Source: Hyphomicrobiaceae bacterium (GTDB taxonomy: Bacteria > Pseudomonadota > Alphaproteobacteria > Rhizobiales > Hyphomicrobiaceae). From it: a stretch of DNA of 36,376 nucleotides. The notes beneath the pieces were generated by a model. The model was not told the DNA's origin. It searched no databases and saw nothing but the letters and a program-made list of their open reading frames with translations. The position numbers and the translations under genes were made by a program. The DNA is taken from contig JAGRKS010000096.1 in assembly GCA_020442185.1 (NCBI GenBank), positions 1 through 36,376 of the forward strand, read 5' to 3'. Shown one piece after another: positions 8,261-16,922 of the stretch (within the stretch, counting starts at the first letter, position 1; each line of letters starts with the position of its first letter).

Positions 8261-9313
8261 TCAGACTACCTTGTCGTACGCTTCAACGATCCTTGCGACA
8301 AGATCGCGACGAACGACGTCGGCGGATTTGAACCGTACCGCCCTTATGCCCTCGACGCCATCGAGCAGCCGCTCGGCTTCGACCAGACCAGACGTCACGC
8401 CCGGCGGCAGGTCGATTTGCGTCGGATCGCCGGTCACGACCATCTTGGCGTTCTCGCCGAGGCGCGTCAGGAACATTTTCATCTGCATGCTGGTGGTGTT
8501 CTGCGCCTCGTCCAGAATGACGAACGCATTGGCAAGAGTGCGGCCGCGCATGAACGCGAGTGGTGCGATTTCGATGACGCCGGTCTCGATGTCGCGCTCG
8601 ACTTTTTCAGGCGGTAACACGTCGTAGAGCGCATCGTAGAGCGGGCGCAGATAGGGGTCGACCTTCTCGCGCATGTCGCCGGGAAGGAACCCGAGACGCT
8701 CGCCGGCCTCCACGGCCGGTCGCGACAGAATGATCCGTTCGACAATCCCGCGCTCGAGGAAATGCGCGGCGTAGGCGACGGCAAGGTAGGTTTTTCCGGT
8801 ACCGGCCGGTCCGATTCCGAACACGAGGTCGGTCGATTCGATGGCGCGCATATACGTGCTTTGGGTTGGCGTGCGGGCCAGAACTGCCTTGCGGCGCGTC
8901 GCAACCTGCGCCGGGCCACCGCTATCGCCTGGACTGGACTCCTGCCGGGCATGACGAATCAGGCCGTCGAAGTCCCCTGGGCCGATCGGCTCGTTACGAC
9001 CGGCACGCACATAGAGCTCCTCGAGCACACCTCGAGCGATCTGGCATCCGGTGTCGGAACCGGTCAGGATTACGACGTTGCCGTGGGCGTGGGCCTCGAT
9101 GCCCAGCCGATCCTCGATCAGGGCCAGGTTCGAATCGAATTGACCCAGAACCTGCGTCAGCAAACGGTTGTCCTCAAACGGCACGACAACCCGCAAGTTG
9201 CCGGTCTGGGGCCTGGACGCGCGTCCGGCACCCGCTGCGGAAGAACCGCGAAAGCCTGTCAAATCAAGGTCTCCACTGTCGCCTGAGGGCGGATGGTCAA
9301 CCCCGGGGAGCAT
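8261..9313 (-). CDS. phoH: PhoH family ATPase (PhoH-like protein)
   Basis: A cytoplasmic P-loop ATPase of the PhoH/YbeZ family, commonly paired with YbeY and implicated in RNA metabolism. It has Walker A FGIGPAGTGKTYLAVAYA and Walker B NAFVILDEAQNTT, followed by the family segments LTRLGENAKMVVTGDPTQIDLPPGVTSGL and FKSADVVRRDLVARIVEAY. An N-terminal KH-like region is recognisable (VVVPFEDNRLLTQVLGQFDSNLALIEDRLGIEAHAHGNVVILTG). The start is uncertain: ATGs at 9313, 9328 and 9358 are in frame and none has a strong ribosome-binding site. 9313 leaves about 40 residues before the first conserved motif. The gap to miaB is 113 bases and to ybeY 13 bases. Confidence 0.93.
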   Translation of the reverse strand: MLPGVDHPPSGDSGDLDLTGFRGSSAAGAGRASRPQTGNLRVVVPFEDNRLLTQVLGQFDSNLALIEDRLGIEAHAHGNVVILTGSDTGCQIARGVLEELYVRAGRNEPIGPGDFDGLIRHARQESSPGDSGGPAQVATRRKAVLARTPTQSTYMRAIESTDLVFGIGPAGTGKTYLAVAYAAHFLERGIVERIILSRPAVEAGERLGFLPGDMREKVDPYLRPLYDALYDVLPPEKVERDIETGVIEIAPLAFMRGRTLANAFVILDEAQNTTSMQMKMFLTRLGENAKMVVTGDPTQIDLPPGVTSGLVEAERLLDGVEGIRAVRFKSADVVRRDLVARIVEAYDKVV

Positions 9314-9426
9314 CGCGGACTGGCACATATGGCGCGACCCGACCCGGCGCAAGAACATGCCGTGGTTCGGAGTGTTCCGCTGAAAGAAGCGATTGGCAAG
9401 CGCCTTTGGGGCACAGCTGCGCCGCA

Positions 9427-10830
9427 TTAAGCAGCGCGCACCACACCCGAAAGGCTGTTCGGGCCCGACCCGAGTATCTCGACCGGCAGGATGCGGCCAA
9501 GCATACCGTGGTCGGCGAAAGCATGAACGGGTTGCAGATACGGCGACCGGCCGATCAGCTGCCCGTCGCGACGGCCCGAGCGCTCGAACAGAACGGGGAT
9601 CGTGCGACCTACGCAATCGGCGTTGAAGCGGGTTTGATGCTTATCGAGCAGCCGCTGCAGCGTATGCAGGCGATGGACGGCGACGGCCTCGGGAACCTGA
9701 TCCGCCATGTTGGCCGCAGGCGTGCCGGGACGGGCGCTGTACCTGAACGAGTAAGCGTGCGCGAAACCGATCTGTTCGACGAGGCCGAGCGTAGCCTCGA
9801 AATCGCGCTCCGTCTCGCCAGGAAAGCCGACGATGATATCGGTGGATAACGCGATGTCGGGGCGCACTCGGCGAATTTTTGCGATCAGCGCCACGTAGTC
9901 CGCCGCAGTGTGCTTGCGGTTCATGGCGGCCAGAATCCGATCCGAACCGGACTGGAACGGCAGATGCAGATAGGGCATCAGCTTCGGCTCGCTGGCGTGA
10001 GCGGCGATCAGGTCGTCCCCCATGTCGCGGGGGTGGCTCGTCGTGTAGCGCAGTCGTTCGACGCCGTCGATCTCGCCAAGTCGTCCGATCAGCATCGCCA
10101 GCGTCGCGTTGCCGCCGGCCTCGGCCTCGCCGTGGTAGGCGTTGACGTTCTGCCCGAGCAACGTGATTTCCGAGACGCCCCGCGACACGAGCTGCTTGGC
10201 TTCGGCGAGGATTGCCGCAACCGGACGGGAATATTCGATACCGCGCGTATAGGGCACGACGCAGAACGTGCAGAACTTGTCGCAGCCCTCCTGGATGGTG
10301 AGGAACGCCGAGGCGGCGCGTGGCCGGTCGCGCTTCGGGAGCTTCGAGAACTTGTCTTCGTCCGGGAACTGCGTCTCGACGATGCTGCGGCTTTCAGACT
10401 TCGCACGGAACAGAAGCTCCGGCAGACGGTGATAGCTCTGCGGCCCGATCACAAGATCGACGACCGGCGCTCGTGCCACGATTTCGGCACCTTCGGCCTG
10501 CGCCACGCAACCGGCCACGGCGACGAGCGTCTGGCGGCCTTCAGCGCGCCGGGCGTCCTTCGTCTGGCGGATGCGGCCAAGCTCGGAATAGACCTTCTCG
10601 GCGGCCTTTTCGCGGATGTGACAGGTGTTGAGAATGACCAGATCAGCGTCGTCCGCGGTCTCGGTCTCGACATATCCGTAGGCGGCCAGCGATTCCGAAA
10701 TGCGTTCGGAATCGTAGACGTTCATCTGGCAACCGAACGTTCTCAGGTGGACTTTTTTTGATCCGGGCATCGGCTGATCCCCGCCTGGTTCGAGCACTGC
10801 GGACTCTGTCGAAGTGTCGAGCTTAGACAT
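9427..10830 (-). CDS. miaB: tRNA-2-methylthio-N6-dimethylallyladenosine synthase MiaB
   Basis: MiaB is a radical-SAM methylthiotransferase that converts i6A37 to ms2i6A37 in tRNAs. The 467-residue protein has the N-terminal cluster cysteines C34 ([15 protein letters not shown]), C70 ([10 protein letters not shown]) and C108 ([10 protein letters not shown]), and the radical-SAM CxxxCxxC at 183-190 ([17 protein letters not shown]). A C-terminal TRAM domain follows ([37 protein letters not shown]). The ATG at 10830 gives a short leader before the conserved core; an ATG at residue 21 is an alternative. It heads the miaB-phoH-ybeY block and is the last core gene before the mobile element. Confidence 0.96.
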   Translation of the reverse strand: MSKLDTSTESAVLEPGGDQPMPGSKKVHLRTFGCQMNVYDSERISESLAAYGYVETETADDADLVILNTCHIREKAAEKVYSELGRIRQTKDARRAEGRQTLVAVAGCVAQAEGAEIVARAPVVDLVIGPQSYHRLPELLFRAKSESRSIVETQFPDEDKFSKLPKRDRPRAASAFLTIQEGCDKFCTFCVVPYTRGIEYSRPVAAILAEAKQLVSRGVSEITLLGQNVNAYHGEAEAGGNATLAMLIGRLGEIDGVERLRYTTSHPRDMGDDLIAAHASEPKLMPYLHLPFQSGSDRILAAMNRKHTAADYVALIAKIRRVRPDIALSTDIIVGFPGETERDFEATLGLVEQIGFAHAYSFRYSARPGTPAANMADQVPEAVAVHRLHTLQRLLDKHQTRFNADCVGRTIPVLFERSGRRDGQLIGRSPYLQPVHAFADHGMLGRILPVEILGSGPNSLSGVVRAA

Positions 10831-11379
10831 GAGCTATTCCCATCCCGTTAACAGCGCAGCCGAGCAAGGGTTGCAGGTGTTCGAGCATACGATTCGCGCA
10901 AGCCGCCTATGGCACGCAGACGATCCTGGCCGCCGCACGGTCGCGAAGCGTCGCCTAGCTCGACCATATAGCAAATGCAAACCCTTGGAGGGACGCACAA
11001 CTGTCACGCTCGCATCGCAATTTGGGGGAAGGACTTTACCCATTCGTGGGCCAGCAGACAGTGGAGCGATGCCGCGCCAGCGCTGCGGCTGGGCGATGTG
11101 GCAAGACGTGGTTACGGCGACGCGCCGGTGTGGCGCGGTGTTGGAACTGCGCGATGCACGGGCCTGCCCCATTCTCGCTTGCGATTCTGCCTGGTCTTCC
11201 TGGGCCAGTCGTCCTTGGCGTCAGGCCGATCGGACGCGCGAGACGCACTGTCCCCCGACCAGGGTTGGTCCGCATGCGTGCGACATATCGGAAAGAGGCG
11301 ATCGAGCGGGTTCGAGGGCGCTGCCTCAATCGGAACCGCCGCGCGCAGGGTTGGTGTGACGGCTGCGCGCAAAGAATTA
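10831..11379. other. Intergenic chromosomal flank without a supported gene
   Basis: This 549-bp stretch lies between the miaB start and the left attachment site. Frames are open on both strands, but they overlap one another, are rich in Arg/Cys/Trp and resemble no family. It presumably contains the miaB promoter on the minus strand and sequence that lay downstream of the tRNA before the element inserted. Confidence 0.5.
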
Positions 11380-11395
11380 TGGTGCCCAGAAGAGG
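11380..11395. repeat. Left attachment site (attL core), 16-bp copy of the tRNA 3' end
   Basis: The sequence TGGTGCCCAGAAGAGG is identical to 36349-36364, where it is the genuine 3' end of a tRNA gene read on the minus strand. The identity stops abruptly on both sides. A direct repeat of a tRNA 3' end, one copy next to a P4-type integrase, is the usual trace of site-specific integration. Here the repeat and adjacent bases also form a short stem (GGTGCC...GGCACC, 11381-11399). Confidence 0.88.
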
Positions 11396-11443
11396 CACCG
11401 ACATGTGATTTCTTGGCATGCCACGATCACGCCAAATATATGA

Positions 11444-11449
11444 TATAAT
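11444..11449 (+). promoter_or_regulatory. Candidate -10 box upstream of the integrase
   Basis: A perfect TATAAT sits in an AT-rich patch 125 bases upstream of the integrase ATG, between the attachment core and the arm repeats. No clear -35 box with 16-18 bp spacing is visible, so the assignment is tentative. A transcript from here would run through the arm repeats, which would allow integrase autorepression. Confidence 0.3.
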
Positions 11450-11514
11450 TCCGTTAGTTGCGTTTCGACGTCTCCGAGGCTAACCACCGCTGAACATAGT
11501 TTCTCATACCAAAG

Positions 11515-11560
11515 GGTGGACCAGAAGGGGGACCGAAAAGGGTGGACTAAAAGGTGGACC
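11515..11560. repeat. Left arm-type repeats (GGTGGACC x4)
   Basis: Four direct octamers lie at 11515 (GGTGGACC), 11527 (GGGGGACC), 11541 (GGTGGACT) and 11553 (GGTGGACC), spaced 12, 14 and 12 bases. Two further GGTGGACC copies in the same orientation lie at the other end of the element (36276 and 36288). Their position inside both attachment cores fits arm-type binding sites for the integrase; the role is inferred. Confidence 0.7.
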
Positions 11561-11573
11561 GGAGGGCTCTCCG

Positions 11574-12734
11574 ATGATCTACAGCACGCTGAATCCGATG
11601 AAGGCTAAGAACCTCGGCCCGGGCAAATACGCTGACGGCCAGGGCCTGTGGCTCGTCAAGCGCTCCCGCCAAGCCGGCAAGTGGGTTTTGAGAATCATGA
11701 TCGACGGCCGGCGCCGCGAGATGGGTCTTGGGCCGTGGCCCGACATCTCCCTTGCCGATGCCCGCAATCGGGCGTCCGACGCGCGCAGGACCGTGCGCGA
11801 GGGCGTCGATCCCATCGCCGAGCGCGAGACGCAGCGAAAGCGCACGGCACGCCTCACGGTGGCGGATGCGATCGACAAATGCTTCTCCGCGCGGCAGGCG
11901 CAATTGAAGGGCGACGGCAAAGCCGGACGCTGGCTGTCGCCGCTGCAGACCCACGTCATTCCGGCGATCGGCGAGCTGGCGATCGAGGACGTCGACCAGC
12001 ATACACTCAAGGACGCGCTGGCGCCGATCTGGCACACGACGCCGGAGAGCGCGCGCAAGGCCCTGAACCGGATCAGCCTCACGCTCAAGCATGCGGCGGC
12101 GCTCGGGCTCACCGTCGACCTGCAGGCGACGATGAAGGCGCGGGCGCTGCTCGGCAAGCAGCGGCATCAGGCACAGCACATTCCGTCGATGGCGTACCAG
12201 GATGCGCCTTCGTTCTACCGGTCCCTTGGCGACAAGCCGCAGATGACGTGCCTGGCGCTGCGCTTCCTGATGTTGACCGTCGCCCGCACCGGCGAGATCC
12301 GCTTTGCGCTCGTGAGCGACATCCAGGATGACGTGCTGATCGTGCCGGCGGCGCGCACCAAGACCGGCGCCGAGCACCGCATCCCGCTCTCCGACGAGGC
12401 GCTGCGCGTGCTCGCCGCCGTGCGGCGGCGCAGCGGGCAGACGCTGCTGTTCCCGTCGCCTACCGGCAAGCCGATGTCGGACGCAACGATCGCCCGGTAC
12501 ATGGAGCGGGCAGGGTTGGACGCGCGCCCGCACGGCTTCCGCGCCACCTTCCGCACCTGGGCCGAGGAGCAGACCGACGCGAGCTACGAGGTCAAGGAAA
12601 CCATCCTCGGCCACAAAGTCGGCAGCACCGTCGAGCGCGCGTATCAGCGATCGGATCTGCTGGTGAAGCGGCGGGTGCTATTGGAGAGGTGGGCCGAGTA
12701 TCTGCTCGGCGCACCGGACGGTGGTGGGAAGTGA
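11574..12734 (+). CDS. int: Tyrosine-type site-specific integrase (P4 family)
   Basis: A 386-residue integrase that would insert and excise the element at the tRNA gene. The N-terminal DUF4102-like arm-binding domain is seen at residues 10-60 (KYADGQGLWLVKRSRQAGKWVLRIMIDGRRREMGLG, then ISLADARNRA). The catalytic set is complete: R238 (VARTGEIRF), probable K263 (RTKTGAEHRIP), H320 and R323 (PHGFRATFRTWA), H347 (ILGHKV) and Y357 (VERAYQRSDL). The ATG at 11574 follows GGAGGG by 7 bases. The gene reads inward from the left attachment site, at the end of the element farther from the tRNA, whereas many P4-type islands carry int next to the tRNA. It appears intact, so the element may still be mobile. 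Confidence 0.95.
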   Translation: MIYSTLNPMKAKNLGPGKYADGQGLWLVKRSRQAGKWVLRIMIDGRRREMGLGPWPDISLADARNRASDARRTVREGVDPIAERETQRKRTARLTVADAIDKCFSARQAQLKGDGKAGRWLSPLQTHVIPAIGELAIEDVDQHTLKDALAPIWHTTPESARKALNRISLTLKHAAALGLTVDLQATMKARALLGKQRHQAQHIPSMAYQDAPSFYRSLGDKPQMTCLALRFLMLTVARTGEIRFALVSDIQDDVLIVPAARTKTGAEHRIPLSDEALRVLAAVRRRSGQTLLFPSPTGKPMSDATIARYMERAGLDARPHGFRATFRTWAEEQTDASYEVKETILGHKVGSTVERAYQRSDLLVKRRVLLERWAEYLLGAPDGGGK

Positions 12735-13111
12735 AACCTAGTCCGCGGAGCAGCGGTCGTAGCGGCCAGATAGCCGACGTCACAGGTAGAACGACACGGG
12801 CCAGGAGCTGCCATCGACCTCGATAGGGATCGTGCGGCGCACAAACTATAGAAATTTGATTTAGACATGTCCGAGGCCATAACTCAGCGGAAAAAATCTC
12901 CTACTTGCCCTACTCCAAACTGGCGACTTTTTTTCCCGTAGGTGGCGTTGACCAAGACTTTGATTTGCAGTCTGCTCAGAATAGTGATTCTCAGAGTTAT
13001 TCGCGCGCACCAGCTCGCGGATGTGCGGTGACGGTTTGATCAGGCGCCGCAACCCAAATCGGCTGTAGCGATCTTCAAACTCGACGTTCCGTTGAGGCAG
13101 GAAACTGGACA
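12735..13111. other. Non-coding stretch between integrase and the first cargo operon
   Basis: 377 bases without a supported gene. Base composition becomes visibly more AT-rich from about 12840 onward (for example ACAAACTATAGAAATTTGAT), marking the junction between backbone and the cargo module that follows. It probably carries the promoter for the 552-aa/HEPN pair. No clear terminator was seen for the integrase. Confidence 0.4.
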
Positions 13112-14770
13112 ATGCTGATACCGGAGCGAGCGGCACAGCCAGTAGGCCGCTATGCCGCTGTGAGGACGGTCAGTCAGGTCATGTTGCGCCTCGAGCGCGA
13201 TAGCCCCGACGCCTTTAAGGTTGTCCGTGACGAAGTTTTGGACTGGGTGCGCGGGAAGGCTGGCAAGCCCTTGCCCAAGCAAGCATGGGATGGGCTTACA
13301 TTCGAATTGGATGACGTGGGCGCTCAGCGAGTTGCGGCTGCTCATCTTGAACAACCAAAGTATTGGGCTGCTCGCGTCGACGATGCCTGCAAGGAGGTTG
13401 CTCAGCGGACTTGGATTACTGAGATTGGGTTGGCCGCGGAGCCCAACGGCCGACTTATGTTCGGTTGCAGGCTGGTGGTATCAGCACGCGGGGAGAACCC
13501 TCGTTACCAGCCTTCAATCCCAGCGTTCATAGGCCAGGTGGTGGGCGGTGGCCGAGCATTTCTCGACGAACGCCTTATTTCTCCGACGCCGTGGGTCGTG
13601 TGTTCTGATGACGACGTAGATCATTTCCACCGGCTACTATCTTTGAAATCTCGACGTGCCGACGTCTGTGCCATCTCGCTCGGAGAAGATGACGCAGACC
13701 CGGCGAGCGCAATAATTTCCGTGGCGGCAGTGCACCGACGAACTCTCGGGGCGGCCCACGTAGCAGTGCTGACCGGACGTGCCGCCTACATGCTAACAGA
13801 CCTTGTTGGTAAGGAATTCTCAGTCTTCAATCGTGCAGTACGGACCTACCGGCCAAACTTCGATACGGATGCGGACGATCCGCGTCGTCATCCGCTGGCC
13901 CTGCCTCACCGTATATCTCAGTGGCAAGAGAACGGTGTTTATGGCTCGGAAGCTTTCGAGAGATTCCTAGTCCGAAGCGCAATAATGCAAACGGTGTCGG
14001 GTGGTGATCTTGAGACGACCCTTCCTCCATTTTCAGAAGTGCGTCGGGTCGCTGCAACAGTCAGCCTCACCAAGGCCCGCGAATCCGGTGCTACCAAAGA
14101 TGACCTGCTACGTCTCTACGAGGAGGACAATGCGAAGCTTCGGGCAGCACTAGACGAAGAAAAGGCGCTGCATGGTGGTTTGCTTACTGAGGCCGAACAG
14201 GAACGAGATGAGGCGCAGCGGCGAGTAGAAGAGGCGCGAGGCGAGGCCTATCGACTAAACCAACGCATTAGGACTTTGGAGGTCCAAGTCAAGGGCAAGG
14301 CAGGTACTGCCGTTGAACCTCCGATTCCAGACGGTCTCGAAAATCTTAAGGATTGGGCCGACAAGCATCTGTCCGGCTCGGTGGTGCTAACTAACAGAGC
14401 GATACGCGGAGCCAAGGAGTCCGACTACGAAGAGCCGGCATTGGTGTACCGCGCCCTCTTGCTGCTTCGTGACCATTACGTCCCTATGCGGCGTGACAGG
14501 GGCGACGAACTTGCAAAGGCATATATCGAAGCTCTCGCGTCTTGCGGTTTGGCCGAGGCAGGTAGCATCACTGCTACACGCCGAGGCGAACAAGGGGACG
14601 AGTACATTGTCCAACACAACGGTAGGAAGCGCGAACTGGACCGCCACTTTACGAAGGGCAACTCCCGCGAGTCGCGCCACTGCTTCAGGCTCTACTTTTT
14701 CTGGGATGATGAGGACGAGCAGGTTGTAGTCGGCTGGCTGACTTCTCACCTCGATACGCGGCAGACTTGA
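13112..14770 (+). CDS. Uncharacterised 552-aa coiled-coil protein, first gene of a putative HEPN two-gene system
   Basis: I cannot assign a named family. The ATG at 13112 follows AGGAAA by 8 bases. Residues 1-310 form a globular region with a patterned core (CRLVVSARGENPRYQPSIPAFI, then TPWVVCSDDDVDHFHRLL, then LGAAHVAVLTGRAAYMLTDLVGKEFSVFNRAVRTYRPNF). Residues about 330-395 are a charged coiled coil (LLRLYEEDNAKLRAALDEEK, continuing with many Glu/Arg heptads). Residues 410-552 are a separate domain ending HCFRLYFFWDDEDEQVVVGWLTSHLDT, a compact beta-rich tail of a kind I associate with proteins of defence islands. No signal peptide or membrane segment is seen, so it is probably cytosolic. Eight bases separate it from the HEPN gene. 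Codon usage and composition are less GC-rich than the integrase. A sensor or regulator for the HEPN partner is my inference. Confidence 0.7.
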   Translation: MLIPERAAQPVGRYAAVRTVSQVMLRLERDSPDAFKVVRDEVLDWVRGKAGKPLPKQAWDGLTFELDDVGAQRVAAAHLEQPKYWAARVDDACKEVAQRTWITEIGLAAEPNGRLMFGCRLVVSARGENPRYQPSIPAFIGQVVGGGRAFLDERLISPTPWVVCSDDDVDHFHRLLSLKSRRADVCAISLGEDDADPASAIISVAAVHRRTLGAAHVAVLTGRAAYMLTDLVGKEFSVFNRAVRTYRPNFDTDADDPRRHPLALPHRISQWQENGVYGSEAFERFLVRSAIMQTVSGGDLETTLPPFSEVRRVAATVSLTKARESGATKDDLLRLYEEDNAKLRAALDEEKALHGGLLTEAEQERDEAQRRVEEARGEAYRLNQRIRTLEVQVKGKAGTAVEPPIPDGLENLKDWADKHLSGSVVLTNRAIRGAKESDYEEPALVYRALLLLRDHYVPMRRDRGDELAKAYIEALASCGLAEAGSITATRRGEQGDEYIVQHNGRKRELDRHFTKGNSRESRHCFRLYFFWDDEDEQVVVGWLTSHLDTRQT

Positions 14771-14777
14771 GACCGAG

Positions 14778-15344
14778 ATGATGCACGTCTCGTCCGTCCG
14801 GCAGCAGATTGCAGATCACTGGCAGGCCCGCCTTCCGCCGGCCGGAGTACTTTTTGCGGATGATGATGCATTCGCGGCCTTCTACACGTCGAAGTACCTG
14901 ATCCAAGACACCGCCGAGTCAATCGGCGTGCACATGGCAACCGGATTCTCCGCGAACCCGCATGCTGCCTACATCGAGTTCTGGGGCGTGATGCAGGCAC
15001 TCGTCATACAGCAAGATGCGATTGTCGAGCTGTACAAGTCAATCTTCGGCACGGCGCCAATGCTGGCCAAACCGTCGCCTTGGCTCGATATCCGGGATCT
15101 GCGCAACCGCTGTGCTGGACATCCGGCGAGGAACACGCACAGCTCGAAGGGCACCACGCTGCGCTCTTTCATGGGCAGAAGGTTCGGCGATTATGAGCAG
15201 ATCATGTACGAGCAGTACGATTCCGCCACCGGTACGACGGCCCACCCCAAGGTTGGCCTACGCAAGCTGATCAGCGACTACGATCTGCAAGCGGCCGGAA
15301 TGTTGTCCGCAGTCCTGGCGGAATTGAAACAGAAGTGCCCATAA
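14778..15344 (+). CDS. Putative HEPN-domain protein (candidate ribonuclease effector)
   Basis: A 188-residue, mostly helical protein with the motif DLRNRCAGHP: R109 followed by a polar N110, then H115. This matches the RX4-6H active-site pattern of HEPN ribonucleases, in which the residue after Arg is usually Asn, Asp or His. The preceding helix (AYIEFWGVMQALVIQQDAIVELYKSIF) would fit the HEPN bundle. HEPN proteins are RNA-cleaving toxins in many toxin-antitoxin, abortive-infection and CRISPR-linked systems. It starts 8 bases after the upstream gene stop and is probably co-transcribed and coupled. Which RNA it would cut, and whether the upstream protein restrains it, cannot be told. Another possibility is an inactive HEPN binding module. 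Confidence 0.6.
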   Translation: MMHVSSVRQQIADHWQARLPPAGVLFADDDAFAAFYTSKYLIQDTAESIGVHMATGFSANPHAAYIEFWGVMQALVIQQDAIVELYKSIFGTAPMLAKPSPWLDIRDLRNRCAGHPARNTHSSKGTTLRSFMGRRFGDYEQIMYEQYDSATGTTAHPKVGLRKLISDYDLQAAGMLSAVLAELKQKCP

Positions 15345-15486
15345 CAATACAAGACGGCCGCTCCTTCTGTGGCGTGTTCGACGATGTGCCACGCTTGCTG
15401 CAACTGCTCACAGCCGCTCCGGGTCATTCTCGTAGCCGCGGCTGCCAACTCCTTCTGCTTCAATCTGGAACCGGACCTGGGTCGCC

Positions 15487-16338
15487 TCACTCCATCACAT
15501 ACATCATCGGGCCTTTGCGGCCATCGCGGAACTTGCGGGCGCCGAGTTCGGTGAGGCGGGCATAGAACCTGACGTGCGTTAGCGGCTCGCGTCCACCCGA
15601 TGCGCACCATGCGCGGTAGTCCTCGAACAGTTCGGCGCAGTGGCGGGGCTGGGAGAGATCACGCTCGGCGAGCCAATCGACGACCATGTCGGCCGCGATC
15701 GCAGGTGCGCTGGTCTTGTGTCCGAACCATGCTGTCCAGCAGGTCGCGTTGAAGAACCAGAGCGTTACCGCCAGGAACCATTCGAGACCGGCGAGTGGCG
15801 ACACGTGACGGCCGATGTCGGTCTGGGAGAGACGCGAGCGCGTTTCGACAATTCGATTCTCCAGCGCCACGATGTCGGCATCGATCACCCGTCGCTCGCG
15901 ACGACTGGCATCAAACTTCTTTTCCCGCAGCCGGCTCAAGTGCTCCTGTTCCACAAGCAGCTGCCGCTTCAGGGACTGGTAGATGTCGGCTGCACGTTCG
16001 GCTGGCGCGAGAGATCGCGTGATGTTGAGCGCGATGTATCCTCGCACCGAATGAATAGAGAAAAGAGACGCGATAAGGAACAGGGCGACGCACAGCGCCG
16101 CCCCGATCCTGTTCGACTGCCGCCAGTGGAAGAACCCGAACACGCTCGCGACCATGCCGAGATCGAACGCGAGTGCGAGGCCTGCGAACATCGTCGTGTT
16201 GGTCACGACCGGCAACCACACGAACGCCGGCTCGTCGGTGCCGAGCGTCGCGTTGTAGCTGATGGACGCGAACGCGATCACGACCGCGATGATTGCGCCG
16301 CTGACGATGGCGAGTGCTTGCCACGGACGCATCATCAC
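15487..16338 (-). CDS. Membrane protein with coiled coil and C-terminal winged-helix-like domain
   Basis: A 283-residue unknown protein. Predicted membrane segments lie near residues 6-26 (ALAIVSGAIIAVVIAFASI), 38-66, 75-98 (GAALCVALFLIASLFSIHS) and 180-203 (GLEWFLAVTLWFFNATCWTAWF). A charged coiled coil occupies about 110-165 (QSLKRQLLVEQEHLSRLREK onward). The last 60 residues (CAELFEDYRAWCASGGREPLTHVRFYARLTELGARKFRDGRKG) resemble the winged-helix tail of phage D5-type primases, a DNA-binding module. Such a domain on a membrane protein is unusual. The GTG at 16338 overlaps the stop of the MT-A70 gene (GTGA), and ATGs follow at once at 16335 and 16332, so the two are translationally coupled. 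Function is unknown; a membrane-tethered DNA-binding protein is inference. Confidence 0.7.
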   Translation of the reverse strand: MMMRPWQALAIVSGAIIAVVIAFASISYNATLGTDEPAFVWLPVVTNTTMFAGLALAFDLGMVASVFGFFHWRQSNRIGAALCVALFLIASLFSIHSVRGYIALNITRSLAPAERAADIYQSLKRQLLVEQEHLSRLREKKFDASRRERRVIDADIVALENRIVETRSRLSQTDIGRHVSPLAGLEWFLAVTLWFFNATCWTAWFGHKTSAPAIAADMVVDWLAERDLSQPRHCAELFEDYRAWCASGGREPLTHVRFYARLTELGARKFRDGRKGPMMYVME

Positions 16339-16904
16339 ACGACCTCATTCACATGATCGTCGCCGGCATTCGCAAGATCGATGTCGTTCGGCAACTCGTT
16401 GCCCCAGATATCCCAGCCCGGCGTTTTGTTCCGCGCAAAGAGTTCGATGCGCGGCAGATCACCGGCGACGCGCAAAATGTGATCGCGCACGATCGCGGGC
16501 TTCGCGGAATGCACGCCGCGCGGCGACACGATCACCGACGACACATTCTTATCGCGGCGCGACGGGCGACCGCGCTTGGCAACGAGACAAAGTTCGGCGT
16601 TCTGCCGCGTCCAGTAGCCCATGCCGACACAGAAGTTTCCGGTCGAGGGATGCGTCTTCACCCAGGTGAAGCCGTTCGACACGTAACGGAACCCCCAGGC
16701 CTCGATGACGCGGAACGCCTCAGGCAACTTGCACATCGTTGCCCACAGGAAGAGCAGCGCGTCTGGGTGCGCGATGCTCGCGACCGGCAGCGCGCAGATG
16801 TCCTCGGTTCGCATCAGCGGGTATGCGTGCGTGACCTTGTCCATCGAAGGGAACGAGCCGTAGTCCCACGGCGGGTCGGCATAGATGATTTTGTATTTGC
16901 GCAT
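16335..16904 (-). CDS. MT-A70 family adenine N6-methyltransferase
   Basis: A 189-residue methyltransferase. The catalytic motif DPPW is at residues 10-13 (IIYADPPWDYGSF), followed by family segments ALLFLWATMCKLPEAFRVIEAWGFRYVSNGFTWVK, RQNAELCLVAKRGRP and the C-terminal KPAIVRDHILRVAGDLPRIELFARNKTPGWDIWGNE, where SAM-binding residues lie. Bacterial and phage members methylate adenine in DNA. The frame extends to an ATG at 16916, but GGAGG sits 6 bases before the ATG at 16904, so the latter is preferred. It is upstream of and coupled to the membrane protein gene. Its promoter contains the same 45-bp element as the first replication-relaxation gene. No cognate restriction enzyme is adjacent, so it may be an orphan regulatory or protective methylase. 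Confidence 0.9.
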   Translation of the reverse strand: MRKYKIIYADPPWDYGSFPSMDKVTHAYPLMRTEDICALPVASIAHPDALLFLWATMCKLPEAFRVIEAWGFRYVSNGFTWVKTHPSTGNFCVGMGYWTRQNAELCLVAKRGRPSRRDKNVSSVIVSPRGVHSAKPAIVRDHILRVAGDLPRIELFARNKTPGWDIWGNELPNDIDLANAGDDHVNEVV

Positions 16905-16922
16905 GATGTCCTCCATGTTTCA

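Noticed and set aside
11304..11345. tRNA-like GGTTCGAGG in the miaB-attachment site interval
   Set aside because: The TTCGA stretch is not flanked by complementary T-stem bases and no acceptor or anticodon arm can be folded around it.
10814..11448. Overlapping open frames of 110-180 codons between miaB and the attachment site
   Set aside because: Several frames overlap on both strands, are rich in Arg, Cys and Trp, and lack good ribosome-binding sites; no frame is clearly favoured.
11547..12614. 355-codon open frame on the minus strand opposite the integrase
   Set aside because: The plus strand encodes a complete tyrosine recombinase with all catalytic residues; the antisense frame is Arg/Gln/His-rich and unrelated to any family.
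12861..13136. 91-codon minus-strand frame between integrase and the first cargo gene
   Set aside because: No ribosome-binding site, overlaps the start of a better supported gene on the other strand and matches nothing.
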